From Actinomadura bangladeshensis (GTDB lineage: Bacteria > Actinomycetota > Actinomycetes > Streptosporangiales > Streptosporangiaceae): a stretch of DNA of 44,562 nt. The DNA is taken from NCBI RefSeq assembly GCF_004348335.1, contig NZ_SMJW01000034.1, positions 1-44,562 of the forward strand, written 5' to 3'. A program made the translations under genes and the position numbers. Positions within the stretch are counted from its first letter, which is position 1. Each line of letters opens with the position of its first letter. This document shows, piece by piece, positions 17,779 to 26,251 of this stretch. The notes beneath the pieces were generated by a model that saw only the letters and a program-made list of their open reading frames with translations, had not been told where the DNA came from and did not search any database.

Positions 17779-17840
17779 GTTGACCTGCGGCGTGTTGTTG
17801 TTATGAGCGCCCCCAAAACAACAACACGCCGCAGATCAAC
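17779..17840 (+). terminator. 24-bp inverted repeat between convergent genes
   Basis: Arms 17779-17802 and 17817-17840 pair at 23 of 24 positions (one mismatch at the sixth base), separated by a 14-base loop. The arms end in GTTGTTGTT/AACAACAAC next to the loop. It lies between the + strand response regulator and the - strand TetR gene, so a bidirectional terminator is the simplest role. There is no following T-run, and the arms are unusually long and perfect. Confidence 0.6.
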
Positions 17841-17919
17841 GAGCGTCTCCGTTCGTCCGGCCCGCCGACTGACGGCCGACAGTTCAGGCCGGCAGTTCAA
17901 ACCGGCAGCGCCTGTCGCT

Positions 17920-18492
17920 CTAGGGCGTGGGGGTTATGGCCGTGATGGCGGTGAGGGTGAAGTCGGTGACGGCGGTGGGGGCCTTGCCGTTGTCGATGGC
18001 GCGGATCGCGGTGTCCACCAGGGACTGCACTGCGGATTGCAGTAGGTCCGGGTGGGGGGCGTCCAGCTCCTGGACGGCCTCGGCCAGGAGAGCCTCCAAC
18101 TCGCCGTGCATGGCCATGACGCGTTGCAGTGCTTCCGGGGACAGGGATGCTCGGGCCAGGCCGACGCGCCAGCGGTGGTCTCCGCTCGCGCCTTCGGCGA
18201 TGTTGGCGCGGGCGTAGGCGAGGACGCGCTCCCGGGGGGTGTGCGCCGCGTCGACCTCGCGGCGGACGGCGGCGACCCAGCGCGGGAAGTCGCGTGCCAC
18301 GACGGCCTCGATCAGCTCGTCCACGCTGTCGACGTACTTGTAGACGCTGGAGCGGGCGATGCCCACGCGGCGCGCCACGGCGCCGACGGTCAGGCCGGCG
18401 CCCTCGCGGAGGATCTCCTCGGCCGCGTCGACCAGCGCCGCCTCCATCCGGCTGCGGTGCTCCCGGACGGTCGGCGCGTTGATCTTCGGCAC
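17920..18492 (-). CDS. TetR-family regulator
   Basis: 190 aa. The helix-turn-helix at ~20-65 reads ALVDAAEEILREGAGLTVGA, then VARRVGIARSSVYKYVDSVDEL. The ligand domain is helical without recognisable specificity. The start is GTG 18492 with GGGAGGA six bases upstream. It is divergent from the MMPL exporter gene with 105 bp between starts, so it probably represses that exporter and itself. I could not identify a clean palindrome in the shared region. Confidence 0.9.
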   Translation of the reverse strand: MPKINAPTVREHRSRMEAALVDAAEEILREGAGLTVGAVARRVGIARSSVYKYVDSVDELIEAVVARDFPRWVAAVRREVDAAHTPRERVLAYARANIAEGASGDHRWRVGLARASLSPEALQRVMAMHGELEALLAEAVQELDAPHPDLLQSAVQSLVDTAIRAIDNGKAPTAVTDFTLTAITAITPTP

Positions 18493-18597
18493 GCCGTTCC
18501 TCCCGCTTCCCCGACCCCCGGACGACCCCTCGCGGGGGCACCGATATGGTAGCCCGCAGTTATGGCGACACCCTGTTCCTAAAACTGAAGGTTCCCC

Positions 18598-20757
18598 ATG
18601 TCAGCTCTGCTGCGGGCGATGCTCGCCTCGAAACGCTCGGCGGCCCTCACGGTCGTCTTCTGGATCGTCCTGACCGGCGTCCTGGCCGGGGTGGCGCCCG
18701 ACCTGAAGTCCGTGGAGGACAACTCGTCGGCCAACAGCGCCCCGGCGGCGAGCGACTCGTCGGTGGCGCAGCGGGAGCTGGAGCGCGCGTTCCCAGGGAG
18801 CGATGCGCTGCCGGCCGTCGTGGTGGTGAGGTCCGAGGACGGGCCGGCCGCCGCCGCGGCCGTGACCCGCGCCGCCCGTGCGGCGGGCCGGGGGCTCGGC
18901 GTGCCGGTGTCCCCGGTGTGCGGTCGGGACGGGACGAGGCCCGGCACCGACTGCGTCCCCGGCGGGGACGGTCTGACCTCGGCGGACGGCAAGACGCGGG
19001 TCGTGATCGTCCCCGTCACCGGCGACCCGACCGGTGACGCCTTCGAGGACGCCGTCGCCGATCTCCGGACGGCCGTCAAGGACGCCGCTCCGGCGGCGAC
19101 CGTCGCGGTCACGGGCCCTGCCGGGATCATCGTCGACACCGTCGAGGTCTTCTCCAGCGGCGACAAGGTGCTGCTGCTCGGCACCGTGCTGCTGGTCCTG
19201 GTGATCCTGCTGGTCGTGTACCGGTCGCCGCTGCTGGCGCTGGTGCCCCTGCTCGCGGTGGGCGTGGCCATGCGCGTCACCGAGTCGGTCGGCGCGGTCC
19301 TCGCCGACGCGGGCGCCATCACGATCAGCCGGCAGACCGCCTCGATCATGACCGTGCTGCTGTTCGGGGTCGGCACCGACTACGCGCTGATCATCACCAG
19401 CCGGTACCGCGAGGCGCTCGTGGACGCCGCCGACCGCTTCGCGGCGATGCGCGAGGCGCTGCGCGGGACGGCCGAGTCGGTGCTCGCCAGCGCGTCCACG
19501 ATCGTGCTGGCCATGTTCGCGCTGCTGGCCTGCGCGTCCCCGGCGCTGCGCGGGTTCGGGCCGTACCTCGCGCTCGGCGTCGCGGTGATGGCGGTGGTCG
19601 CGTTCACCTTCATCCCGGCCGCCGTCCTGCTGTGCGGCCGGGCGGTGTTCTGGCCGTTCTCGGAGGCGGCGATGGCCCGGCGCGCGACGGGCGGCGCGCT
19701 GTGGCGGCGCGCCGCCGACCTTGTCGTGGCCGCCCCGCGCCGCGTCCTCGCGGGGACCCTCGTCCTGCTGGCGGTGCTCTGCCTCGGCATGACCGGGTAC
19801 AAGGAGAGCTTCGACTTCGTCAGCGGGTTCCGGGTCGGCACCGACTCGGCCGCCGGGCAGACCATGATCGACCGGGATCTGGGGCCGGGGGAGATCGCGC
19901 CGTCCACCCTCCTCGTGCGGGGCCGGAACCTCGCGCCCGAGCAGGTGGAGGCCGTCCGGGCCACGGTCGCGCCGCAGGTCGCGCGGACGGCGTTCGATCC
20001 GCGCCGCGACATGGCCGCCGGTGCCGCGCGGATCACCGTCGTCCTCAAGGACAACCCCTACTCGTCCGCCGCGATGGACGCCGTCGGGCCGCTGCGCTCC
20101 GCGGCCGCCGCGGCGGCGCGGGACGCCGGGATCGAGGACGCGCGCGTGCTCGTCGCCGGGCCCACCGCCGAGACCGCCGACACCAAGTCGGCGCTCGACC
20201 GGGACATGCTCGTCCTCGTCCCGCTGGTCCTGCTGATCGTCGGGCTCGTGCTGGGTCGGCTGCTGAGGTCGGCGCTGGCACCGGTCTACCTGCTCGCCAC
20301 CCTGCTCCTGTCGTTCCTGGCGACGCTCGGCCTGACGGTCGCGATCACCGTCTGGCTCGGGGGAGACGCGGGCATCGGCAACCGGGTCACCGCCTACGTG
20401 TTCATCTTCCTTGTGTCGCTGGGCGTCGACTACAACATCTTCATCATGAGCCGGTACCGGCAGGAGTCCGAGCGCCGGGCCCCCGTGGAGGCGCTGCGCG
20501 CCGCGATCACCCGGACGGGCGGCGTGGTGTCCTCGGCCGGGCTGATCCTCGCCGGGACGTTCGCGGTCCTGATGACGCAGCCGATCCGGGAGCTGTACCA
20601 GTTCGGCATGGCGATGGCGATCGGGATCCTGCTCGACACGTTCGTCGTCCGCCCGCTGCTGGTCCCGGCGATCGTGCGGCTCCTCGGCGACCGCGCTCTG
20701 TGGCCGCGCCGCCCGGCACCGGCGGCGGTCGAGGCGGCGGAGCCCGTCCGCGGCTAG
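18598..20757 (+). CDS. MMPL-family RND exporter
   Basis: 719 aa, with the MMPL duplicated layout: helix 1 (~14-34), a large external loop to ~195, five helices (195-345), then a repeat with helix ~375-395, an external loop and five helices (~540-705). The GTDYALIITSRYREAL and GVDYNIFIMSRYRQES stretches are the paired family motifs with proton-relay acidic residues. Such proteins export lipids, siderophores or drugs using proton flow. The divergent TetR gene suggests induction by the exported compound or an analogue. It is shorter than mycobacterial MmpL3/MmpL5 types and resembles the actinomycete drug-exporter type. Confidence 0.92.
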   Translation: MSALLRAMLASKRSAALTVVFWIVLTGVLAGVAPDLKSVEDNSSANSAPAASDSSVAQRELERAFPGSDALPAVVVVRSEDGPAAAAAVTRAARAAGRGLGVPVSPVCGRDGTRPGTDCVPGGDGLTSADGKTRVVIVPVTGDPTGDAFEDAVADLRTAVKDAAPAATVAVTGPAGIIVDTVEVFSSGDKVLLLGTVLLVLVILLVVYRSPLLALVPLLAVGVAMRVTESVGAVLADAGAITISRQTASIMTVLLFGVGTDYALIITSRYREALVDAADRFAAMREALRGTAESVLASASTIVLAMFALLACASPALRGFGPYLALGVAVMAVVAFTFIPAAVLLCGRAVFWPFSEAAMARRATGGALWRRAADLVVAAPRRVLAGTLVLLAVLCLGMTGYKESFDFVSGFRVGTDSAAGQTMIDRDLGPGEIAPSTLLVRGRNLAPEQVEAVRATVAPQVARTAFDPRRDMAAGAARITVVLKDNPYSSAAMDAVGPLRSAAAAAARDAGIEDARVLVAGPTAETADTKSALDRDMLVLVPLVLLIVGLVLGRLLRSALAPVYLLATLLLSFLATLGLTVAITVWLGGDAGIGNRVTAYVFIFLVSLGVDYNIFIMSRYRQESERRAPVEALRAAITRTGGVVSSAGLILAGTFAVLMTQPIRELYQFGMAMAIGILLDTFVVRPLLVPAIVRLLGDRALWPRRPAPAAVEAAEPVRG

Positions 20758-21389
20758 TCGGGCGGGCGGATCAGCCCCCGGCGGGTCGCGGCGGCGACGG
20801 CGGCGGTGCGGGAGTCGACGCCGAGCTTGGCGTAGATGTGCACCAGATGCGTCTTGATCGTCGTCTCGCTCAGGAACAGCCGGCGGCTGATCCGCCGGTT
20901 CGACAGGCCCTCGGCGACCAGGCCGAGGACGTCCAGCTCGCGCGGGGTCAGCGCGGCGGCCGGGGTCCGCATGCGGCCGAGGAGGCGGGACGCCACGCTC
21001 GGCGCGAGCGCGCTGTCCCCGGCGGCGGCCGACCGGATCGCGGCGAACAGCCGGTCCGGCGGCGCGTCCTTGAGCAGGTAGCCGGTGGCGCCCGCCTCGA
21101 CGGCGGCGAGGATGTCGGAGTCGGTGTCGAAGGTGGTCAGCACGAGGACGCGCGGGGCGTCCGGGGCGGCGGTGATCTGCCGGGTCGCCTCGCTGCCGTG
21201 GATGCCCGCGCCGAGCCGCAGGTCCATCAGGACCACGGCCGGTTTCAGGCGGCGGGCCGCCTCGACGCCCTCCTCGCCCGTCGCCGCCTCGCCGACCAGT
21301 TCGAAGCCGGGCTGGTCGGCCAGCATGGCGCGGATGCCGGACCGGACGACCGGGTGGTCGTCGACGAGCAGGATCCGGATCGGGGTCAT
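20754..21389 (-). CDS. NarL/FixJ-family response regulator
   Basis: 211 aa. Receiver with D10/D11, phosphoacceptor D56 (VVLMDLRLG) and YLLKDAPPDRL; LuxR-type helix-turn-helix at ~145-200 (LTPRELDVLGLVAEGLSNRR, then LSETTIKTHLVHIYAKL). The start overlaps the kinase stop by 4 bp (ATGA). Its 3' end overlaps the end of the MMPL gene by 4 bp on the opposite strand. It probably controls the divergent FtsX-type ABC genes at 22712. Confidence 0.95.
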   Translation of the reverse strand: MTPIRILLVDDHPVVRSGIRAMLADQPGFELVGEAATGEEGVEAARRLKPAVVLMDLRLGAGIHGSEATRQITAAPDAPRVLVLTTFDTDSDILAAVEAGATGYLLKDAPPDRLFAAIRSAAAGDSALAPSVASRLLGRMRTPAAALTPRELDVLGLVAEGLSNRRISRRLFLSETTIKTHLVHIYAKLGVDSRTAAVAAATRRGLIRPPD

Positions 21390-22549
21390 CGCCCGTCCCC
21401 GGGCACCGGGAGGGCCGCCACGACGGCCGTGCCCTCGTCCTCGGCGGACTCGACGGTGAGCGTCCCGCCGAGCGCGCGGGCCCGCTCCCGCATCGCGCGC
21501 AGCCCGTAGCCGGTCGCCGGCGCCGCCGGGTCGAAGCCGCGGCCGTCGTCGTAGACGTCCAGGACCACCGTGTCGTCGAGATAGGTCAGCGTGACGCCGA
21601 CGTTGGCGGCGCCGGAGTGCTGCGCGGCGTTACCGAGCGCGCCCTGCGCGATGCGGACGAGCGCCACCTCGTGGTCGGTGGGCAGCGGCAGCGGCGTGCC
21701 CGACGCCTCGAACCTGATCCGGGACGTGGAGCGGGCCGCCGCCGACTCGGTGATCCGGCGGAGCGCGTCGGTGAGCGAGGACCGCTCCAGGACGGGCGGC
21801 GCCAGTTCCCGCACGAAGTTGCGCGCCTCCTCCAGGTTCTCCGCCGCCGCCTGCTCGGCCTCCGCCAGCCGTCCCCGGACGGCGTCCCGGTCGGCGTCGA
21901 GGTCGCGCCGCGCGGCGCGGAGCAGCAGGATGATGCTCGACATGCCCTGCGCGAGCGTGTCGTGGATCTCCCGCGCGAGCCGCTCCCGCTCGGTGAGCCG
22001 CGCCGCGTCCGACTCCGCCCGGACGAGCCGCTCGCGGGTGCGCACCAGGTCGTCGATGAGCAGGCGGCGCTGCTCGCTCTCCCGGTAGAGCGCCTGGTAG
22101 GCGAGGGCCATCAGGGTGGCGACGGCAGCCCCGACGCTCGGCCCGAGCACCTCCGCGAGCGTGACCCCGCCGCCGTGCCATGCGACGGCGCCGATCGCGG
22201 CCGCCGTCAGCAGCACGACGCCGGGCAGCGCCCAGGCGAGCCGCAGTAGGTGGACGTACAGGAAGAACAGCGGGAAGGCCAGCCACACGTAGGCGGGGGA
22301 CGCGAGCGCCAGCGCCGCCCACCCGGCGGTCAGCACGGCGAGCCACGCCCGCGCGGGCCCCGGCCGGGGGTGGCGCCGCGTGCCTTGGACGACCCCGGCC
22401 GCGTACAGGGTGCCCAGCAGGAGCCCGCCCGCCAGCACAGGGCCGTCCCGCAGGGTGCGGGCCAGCGCGATCGCGAGCAGGACCAGGAAGGTGCCGTGCA
22501 TGGCCCAGGCGAGCAGCCGCATCGCCGGGGAGAACGGATCGTTCCTCAT
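21386..22549 (-). CDS. NarL-family sensor histidine kinase
   Basis: 387 aa. About five membrane helices in residues 12-150; phosphoacceptor His196 in LAREIHDTLAQGMSSIILLL; HATPase boxes GALGNAAQHSGA, DDGRGFDP and GYGLRAMRERA. The N-box helix has GALGNA where EALxNA is usual, so the acidic residue of the N box is replaced by glycine (RIAQGALGNAAQH). This deserves attention because that glutamate helps bind magnesium-ATP. It is divergent from the FtsX-type permease with ~160 bp between starts. Confidence 0.92.
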   Translation of the reverse strand: MRNDPFSPAMRLLAWAMHGTFLVLLAIALARTLRDGPVLAGGLLLGTLYAAGVVQGTRRHPRPGPARAWLAVLTAGWAALALASPAYVWLAFPLFFLYVHLLRLAWALPGVVLLTAAAIGAVAWHGGGVTLAEVLGPSVGAAVATLMALAYQALYRESEQRRLLIDDLVRTRERLVRAESDAARLTERERLAREIHDTLAQGMSSIILLLRAARRDLDADRDAVRGRLAEAEQAAAENLEEARNFVRELAPPVLERSSLTDALRRITESAAARSTSRIRFEASGTPLPLPTDHEVALVRIAQGALGNAAQHSGAANVGVTLTYLDDTVVLDVYDDGRGFDPAAPATGYGLRAMRERARALGGTLTVESAEDEGTAVVAALPVPGDGR

Positions 22550-22633
22550 TTCTCACCCAGCGTAAGCGAGGAATGCCCAGGTCACATCGATCGAAAGGTG
22601 GATACCGGCCGTCCGGAAGGAGGCGGTCCGGCG

Positions 22634-22645
22634 GTGCCGCGGCAC
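22634..22645. promoter_or_regulatory. 12-bp palindrome in the divergent region
   Basis: GTGCCGCGGCAC is a perfect palindrome 66 bp before the permease start and 85 bp before the kinase start. It could be a response-regulator or MarR site, but it is short and all G/C-rich, so chance is possible. Confidence 0.25.
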
Positions 22646-22711
22646 GATGTGCGCCCTTGTCCGTCCCGCGAGGCTGGAGGCACTGGAACCGAGGTGGACG
22701 GGGGATTCACG

Positions 22712-23728
22712 GTGTTCGTGGCGCTACGGGACCTGCGCTTCGCCAAGGGGCGGTTCGCGCTGATGGGAGCGGTCGTGCTGCTCATCACCCTGCTCGTGAC
22801 GATGCTGTCCGGGCTCACCGAGGGGCTGGCGCGCGACAGCGGCTCGGCCATCGCGAACCTGCCCGCCGACCGGGTCGTGCTGAGCGGCGACTCGTTCACG
22901 ACCAGCCGCATCGACCAGCGGACGCTCCAGGGTTGGCAGGACGTCCCCGGCGTACGGGCCGAACCGCTCGGCATCGGCATGAACCGCATGGGGGAGGGCA
23001 CTCCGGTCGCCCTCTTCGGCGTGGACGTAGGCAGGGATGCGCCCCCGCCGGGCCAGGTCACCCTCTCCCGCGACCTCGCCCGGGACACTGGGCTCAAGCC
23101 GGGCGACACGGCGGAGATCGCCGGACGCTCCTTCACCGTCGCGGGCGTCGGCGGCGCCGCGTCCTACAGCCACAGCCCGGTCGCCTGGCTGCGGATGGAC
23201 GACTGGAAGGCCGCCGACCCGCAGGGTTCGTCCGTCCTGCTGCTGCACGTCACCGGCGACCCGGACCTCGGCGCCGCCGACCGGCGCCTCGGGACGACCG
23301 CCCTGACCCCGGGCGACGCCGTGTCCAAGATCCCGTCGTACTCGGCGGAGAACGGGTCGCTGCAGCTCATGCGCGGGTTCCTGTTCGCGATCTCGGCGCT
23401 GGTCATCGGCGCGTTCTTCACCGTCTGGACGATCCAGCGCCGCGCGGACGTCGCCGTCCTCAAGGCGCTCGGCGCGAGCACCGGCTACCTGCTGCGCGAC
23501 GCGCTCGCCCAGGCGGTCCTGGTCCTGCTCGCCGGCGCGGGCCTCGGCGGCGCGATCGGCGCGGCCGCGGGCCTCGCCCTCGGCGGCGCGGTGCCGTTCG
23601 TCGTGTCGGCCGCCACCACGGCCGCCCCGGTCGCGGTCATGATCGTCCTCGGTGCCGCCGGGGCCGCGCTCGCCATCCGCAAGATCACTTCCGTCGACCC
23701 CCTCACCGCCCTGGGAGCCGCACGATGA
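22712..23728 (+). CDS. FtsX/DevC-type ABC transporter permease
   Basis: 338 aa. One N-terminal helix (~16-38), a ~200-residue external domain of the MacB type, and three C-terminal helices (~228-248, 268-290 and 295-315), the FtsX arrangement. The WTIQRRADVAVLKALGAS stretch is the conserved FtsX cytoplasmic loop. GTG 22712 is preceded by GGGGGA at 22700-22705; an alternative GTG lies at 22694. It works with the ATPase overlapping its 3' end, probably in export or membrane stress rather than import. Confidence 0.88.
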   Translation: MFVALRDLRFAKGRFALMGAVVLLITLLVTMLSGLTEGLARDSGSAIANLPADRVVLSGDSFTTSRIDQRTLQGWQDVPGVRAEPLGIGMNRMGEGTPVALFGVDVGRDAPPPGQVTLSRDLARDTGLKPGDTAEIAGRSFTVAGVGGAASYSHSPVAWLRMDDWKAADPQGSSVLLLHVTGDPDLGAADRRLGTTALTPGDAVSKIPSYSAENGSLQLMRGFLFAISALVIGAFFTVWTIQRRADVAVLKALGASTGYLLRDALAQAVLVLLAGAGLGGAIGAAAGLALGGAVPFVVSAATTAAPVAVMIVLGAAGAALAIRKITSVDPLTALGAAR

Positions 23729-24420
23729 GCCTGCACCTGGCCGACGCCGTCCTGACCTACCCCGACGGCGACCGGACGCTGACCGCCCTCGACCGCGTCA
23801 CCCTGCGCGTCGCGCCGGGCGAGTTCGCGGCGGTCGCCGGCCCGTCCGGTTCCGGGAAGTCGAGCCTGCTCGCCGTCGCGGCGACGCTGATCCCGCCGGT
23901 CTCGGGCACCGTCGAGATCGCGGGCCGGGACGTGACCGGCCTCGGCCCGTCCGAACGCACCCGCCTGCGCCGCGACCACATCGGCATCGTGTTCCAGCAG
24001 CCGAACCTGCTGCCGTCCCTCACCGCGCTCGACCAGCTCACGGTGATGGCGCACATGTCGGGACGCCGGAACGCCGCCGGCCGCGCCCGCGACCTGCTCG
24101 CCGCAGTCGGCCTGACCGGCATGGAGCACAAGCGCCCGCACCAGCTCTCGGGCGGCGAACGCCAGCGCGTGAACATCGCCCGCGCGTTGATGAACGACCC
24201 GCAGGTCCTCCTGGTCGACGAGCCCACGAGCGCCCTCGACCACCACCGAGGCGAGCAGATCGTGAAGCTCTTGGCCGACCTGACCCGCGACGCCCGCGTG
24301 GCGACCGTCATGGTCACCCACGACCGCGCCCAACTGGCCGCCGCCGACCGCGTCTACGAGATGACCGACGGCCGCCTCACCCCGGCCACGGCGTCGGTCT
24401 CAGGAAGCGGGCTCGCGTAG
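23725..24420 (+). CDS. LolD/MacB-type ABC transporter ATP-binding protein
   Basis: 231 aa. Walker A GPSGSGKSS, Q loop FQQPNLLPSLTALDQL, signature LSGGERQRVNIARAL, Walker B VLLVDEPTSALDHHR and switch histidine MVTHDRAQL. The start overlaps the permease stop (ATGA). Its 3' end overlaps the convergent MarR gene by 21 bp. Confidence 0.94.
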   Translation: MSLHLADAVLTYPDGDRTLTALDRVTLRVAPGEFAAVAGPSGSGKSSLLAVAATLIPPVSGTVEIAGRDVTGLGPSERTRLRRDHIGIVFQQPNLLPSLTALDQLTVMAHMSGRRNAAGRARDLLAAVGLTGMEHKRPHQLSGGERQRVNIARALMNDPQVLLVDEPTSALDHHRGEQIVKLLADLTRDARVATVMVTHDRAQLAAADRVYEMTDGRLTPATASVSGSGLA

Positions 24421-24849
24421 CTCCCTGGCCGCCGCCCGGTACGCCTCGGCGATGCGGGCGAACGTCTCCAGGAACAACGCCGCGTGCTCCGGAGGGAAGG
24501 ACGCGCCGGCCGCGTCCAGATGGCGCCGGGTGCCCGCGCAGGCGGCGTTGTAGTCGTCCAGCCCGCCTTCGAGCGGTTCCACGCCGACCTTGCGGCGGTC
24601 GTGCTCGTCGCGGACCCGGCGCGCGTAGCCGGCCTTCTCCAGCCGGTCGACCAGCCGGGTCGTCGAGGCGGACGGCAGGCCGAGCTCGTCCGCGATCGCC
24701 CCCACCGCGAGCGGGCCGCGCATCTCCAGCAGAAGCAGCGCGGCGACGTCGACCGGCTGGAGGCCGAGCCGGTCGGCGACCGCCTCGTTGTGCAGGAGGA
24801 GCGCGATCGTGAACTCGCGGAAGACGTCTTCGGGGTGGGTCGCTGCCAC
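24400..24849 (-). CDS. MarR-family regulator
   Basis: 149 aa. The winged helix is at ~30-100: VAALLLLEMRGPLAVGAIAD, then LGLPSASTTRLVDRLEKAGY and the wing RRVRDEHDRRKVGVE. The start is GTG 24849. It is divergent from the FAD monooxygenase, with an inverted repeat (24874-24894) between them, so autoregulation and control of that enzyme are likely. It also converges on the ABC gene, leaving only 3'-end overlap there. Confidence 0.9.
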   Translation of the reverse strand: MAATHPEDVFREFTIALLLHNEAVADRLGLQPVDVAALLLLEMRGPLAVGAIADELGLPSASTTRLVDRLEKAGYARRVRDEHDRRKVGVEPLEGGLDDYNAACAGTRRHLDAAGASFPPEHAALFLETFARIAEAYRAAARELREPAS

Positions 24850-24873
24850 CCCGTCAATCTACTCCCGTACGAT

Positions 24874-24894
24874 GTATCTCCAAAGCGAAGATAC
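24874..24894. promoter_or_regulatory. probable MarR operator
   Basis: GTATCT at 24874-24879 and AGATAC at 24889-24894 are exact inverted arms around nine bases, in the 62-bp gap between marR and the monooxygenase. Size and position match MarR operators overlapping divergent promoters. The A/T content is well above the surroundings. Confidence 0.6.
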
Positions 24895-24911
24895 TTCGAT
24901 GTGGAGGTGTC

Positions 24912-26033
24912 ATGGAGGTCCTGGTCATCGGGGCAGGAGTGGGCGGTCTCGCCGTCGCGCGGGTGCTGCTCTCATCCGGGCACCGGGTGCGGGTGTTCGA
25001 GCAGGCCCCGGCCCGGCGCACGAGCGGCAAGGCGCTGCTCGTCTGGAGCAACGGCAACGCCATCCTGAAGGACATCGGCGTCGGCCTGGACGGCATCGGC
25101 AACCGCATCGACCGGATCGACGCGCTCGCCTCGGACGGCCGGCGCCGCATGGGCCAGAACATCGCCGACGCGGCCGCCCGGTACGGGTTCGAGACCAAGG
25201 CGATCCCGCGGCCGCAGCTGACGGCGCGCCTCGCCGAGGGACTGCCGGACGACCTCGTCCAGTACGGCATGGCCGCGCGGAGCCTGACCCAGGACGCCGA
25301 CAAGGTCACGGTCACCTTCGAGGACGGGTCGACCGCCACCGGGGACCTGTTGATCGGTGCGGACGGCCACCACTCCGTCGTGCGGCGGCACCTGTGGGGC
25401 GACGGCGCCGTCCAGCCCGCCGCCTTCGGCACCTGGCAGGGGCTCAGCCCGATCGACATCGAGATCACCGACACCCACCTGCACCTCATGATCACCGGAC
25501 GGGAGGGCGCGTGCGGGCTCATGCCCGCCGGGGGTGGCCTGCTCCAGTGGTGGTTCGACATGCGCTGGTCGCCGTCCGACCCGCGGCCGGCCTCGCCGCT
25601 GGCCGAACTGCGGCGCCGCTTCGCGAACTGGGCCGCACCCGTCTCCGAGGTGCTCGCCGCCGCCACCGACGACGACATCGAGTTCTTCGGCCACCACTGG
25701 AACAAGGTCCGCAAGGTGTGGGGCGAGGGGCGCGTCACCCTGCTCGGCGACGCCGCCCACACCATGCCGCCCACCCTCGGGCAGGGCGCGAACCAGACCT
25801 TCGAGGACGCCTGGGTCCTCGGCCGCGAACTCGCCGGGGGCGGCGCCGACCCGGCGGCCCGGCTGCGCGCCTACGAGAAGGCCCGCTATCCGCACATCTC
25901 CCTGGTCTCGCGGATGGCCAAGCGCAACCCGGCCAACCTGCGCATCCCGCCGGTGATCGGGCGGCTGATCCCCGAGACGTCGCAGACCGGGATGCTCCGC
26001 CGGTTCAGCAACCGCCTCAGCGACGCGGCCTGA
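24912..26033 (+). CDS. FAD-dependent aromatic-ring-type monooxygenase
   Basis: 373 aa. The FAD fold begins with VIGAGVGGLAVARVL (GxGxxG at 7-12). The DG motif is GDLLIGADGHHSVVRRHL (~148-165), and the FAD-ribityl motif is GRVTLLGDAAHTMPPTLGQG with NQTFEDAW (~273-300). This is the group A p-hydroxybenzoate-hydroxylase family, using NAD(P)H and oxygen on aromatic or polyketide-like substrates. GGAGG at 24902-24906 supports ATG 24912. The MarR neighbour suggests an inducible detoxification role; no substrate can be named. Confidence 0.9.
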   Translation: MEVLVIGAGVGGLAVARVLLSSGHRVRVFEQAPARRTSGKALLVWSNGNAILKDIGVGLDGIGNRIDRIDALASDGRRRMGQNIADAAARYGFETKAIPRPQLTARLAEGLPDDLVQYGMAARSLTQDADKVTVTFEDGSTATGDLLIGADGHHSVVRRHLWGDGAVQPAAFGTWQGLSPIDIEITDTHLHLMITGREGACGLMPAGGGLLQWWFDMRWSPSDPRPASPLAELRRRFANWAAPVSEVLAAATDDDIEFFGHHWNKVRKVWGEGRVTLLGDAAHTMPPTLGQGANQTFEDAWVLGRELAGGGADPAARLRAYEKARYPHISLVSRMAKRNPANLRIPPVIGRLIPETSQTGMLRRFSNRLSDAA

Positions 26034-26144
26034 CGTCAGCGCCGCGCGAGGTACGCCGCGGCGGTCTCGCGAAGGCGGGCATGGACGCCCGCGACTTCTC
26101 CCCCCTTCTCTCCCGCCTGTGGACGAACCTCCGCTGACCGACCC

Positions 26145-26158
26145 GTGAAAGCTTTCAC
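26145..26158. promoter_or_regulatory. perfect palindrome upstream of the LPMO, site 1
   Basis: GTGAAAGCTTTCAC is a perfect 14-bp palindrome about 95 bp before the LPMO start. The central GAAAGCTTTC form is typical of LacI-family operators. Its centre is 56 bp from the second palindrome. Confidence 0.55.
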
Positions 26159-26199
26159 AGCCGGCATGACGGGCCGTCGCGTCTCGGGTTAACCTCGCC

Positions 26200-26215
26200 C
26201 TGGAAGCGCTTCCAG
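26200..26215. promoter_or_regulatory. perfect palindrome upstream of the LPMO, site 2 (CebR-like)
   Basis: CTGGAAGCGCTTCCAG is a perfect 16-bp palindrome ending 36 bp before the LPMO start. It differs by one symmetric base pair from the TGGGAGCGCTCCCA operator of CebR, the LacI-family cellobiose repressor of streptomycetes. Control of a cellulose-active enzyme by a CebR-like protein encoded elsewhere is likely. Confidence 0.7.
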
Positions 26216-26251
26216 TCCGGCATCCCCCGCTACCGGAACGGAGAACGCGCG

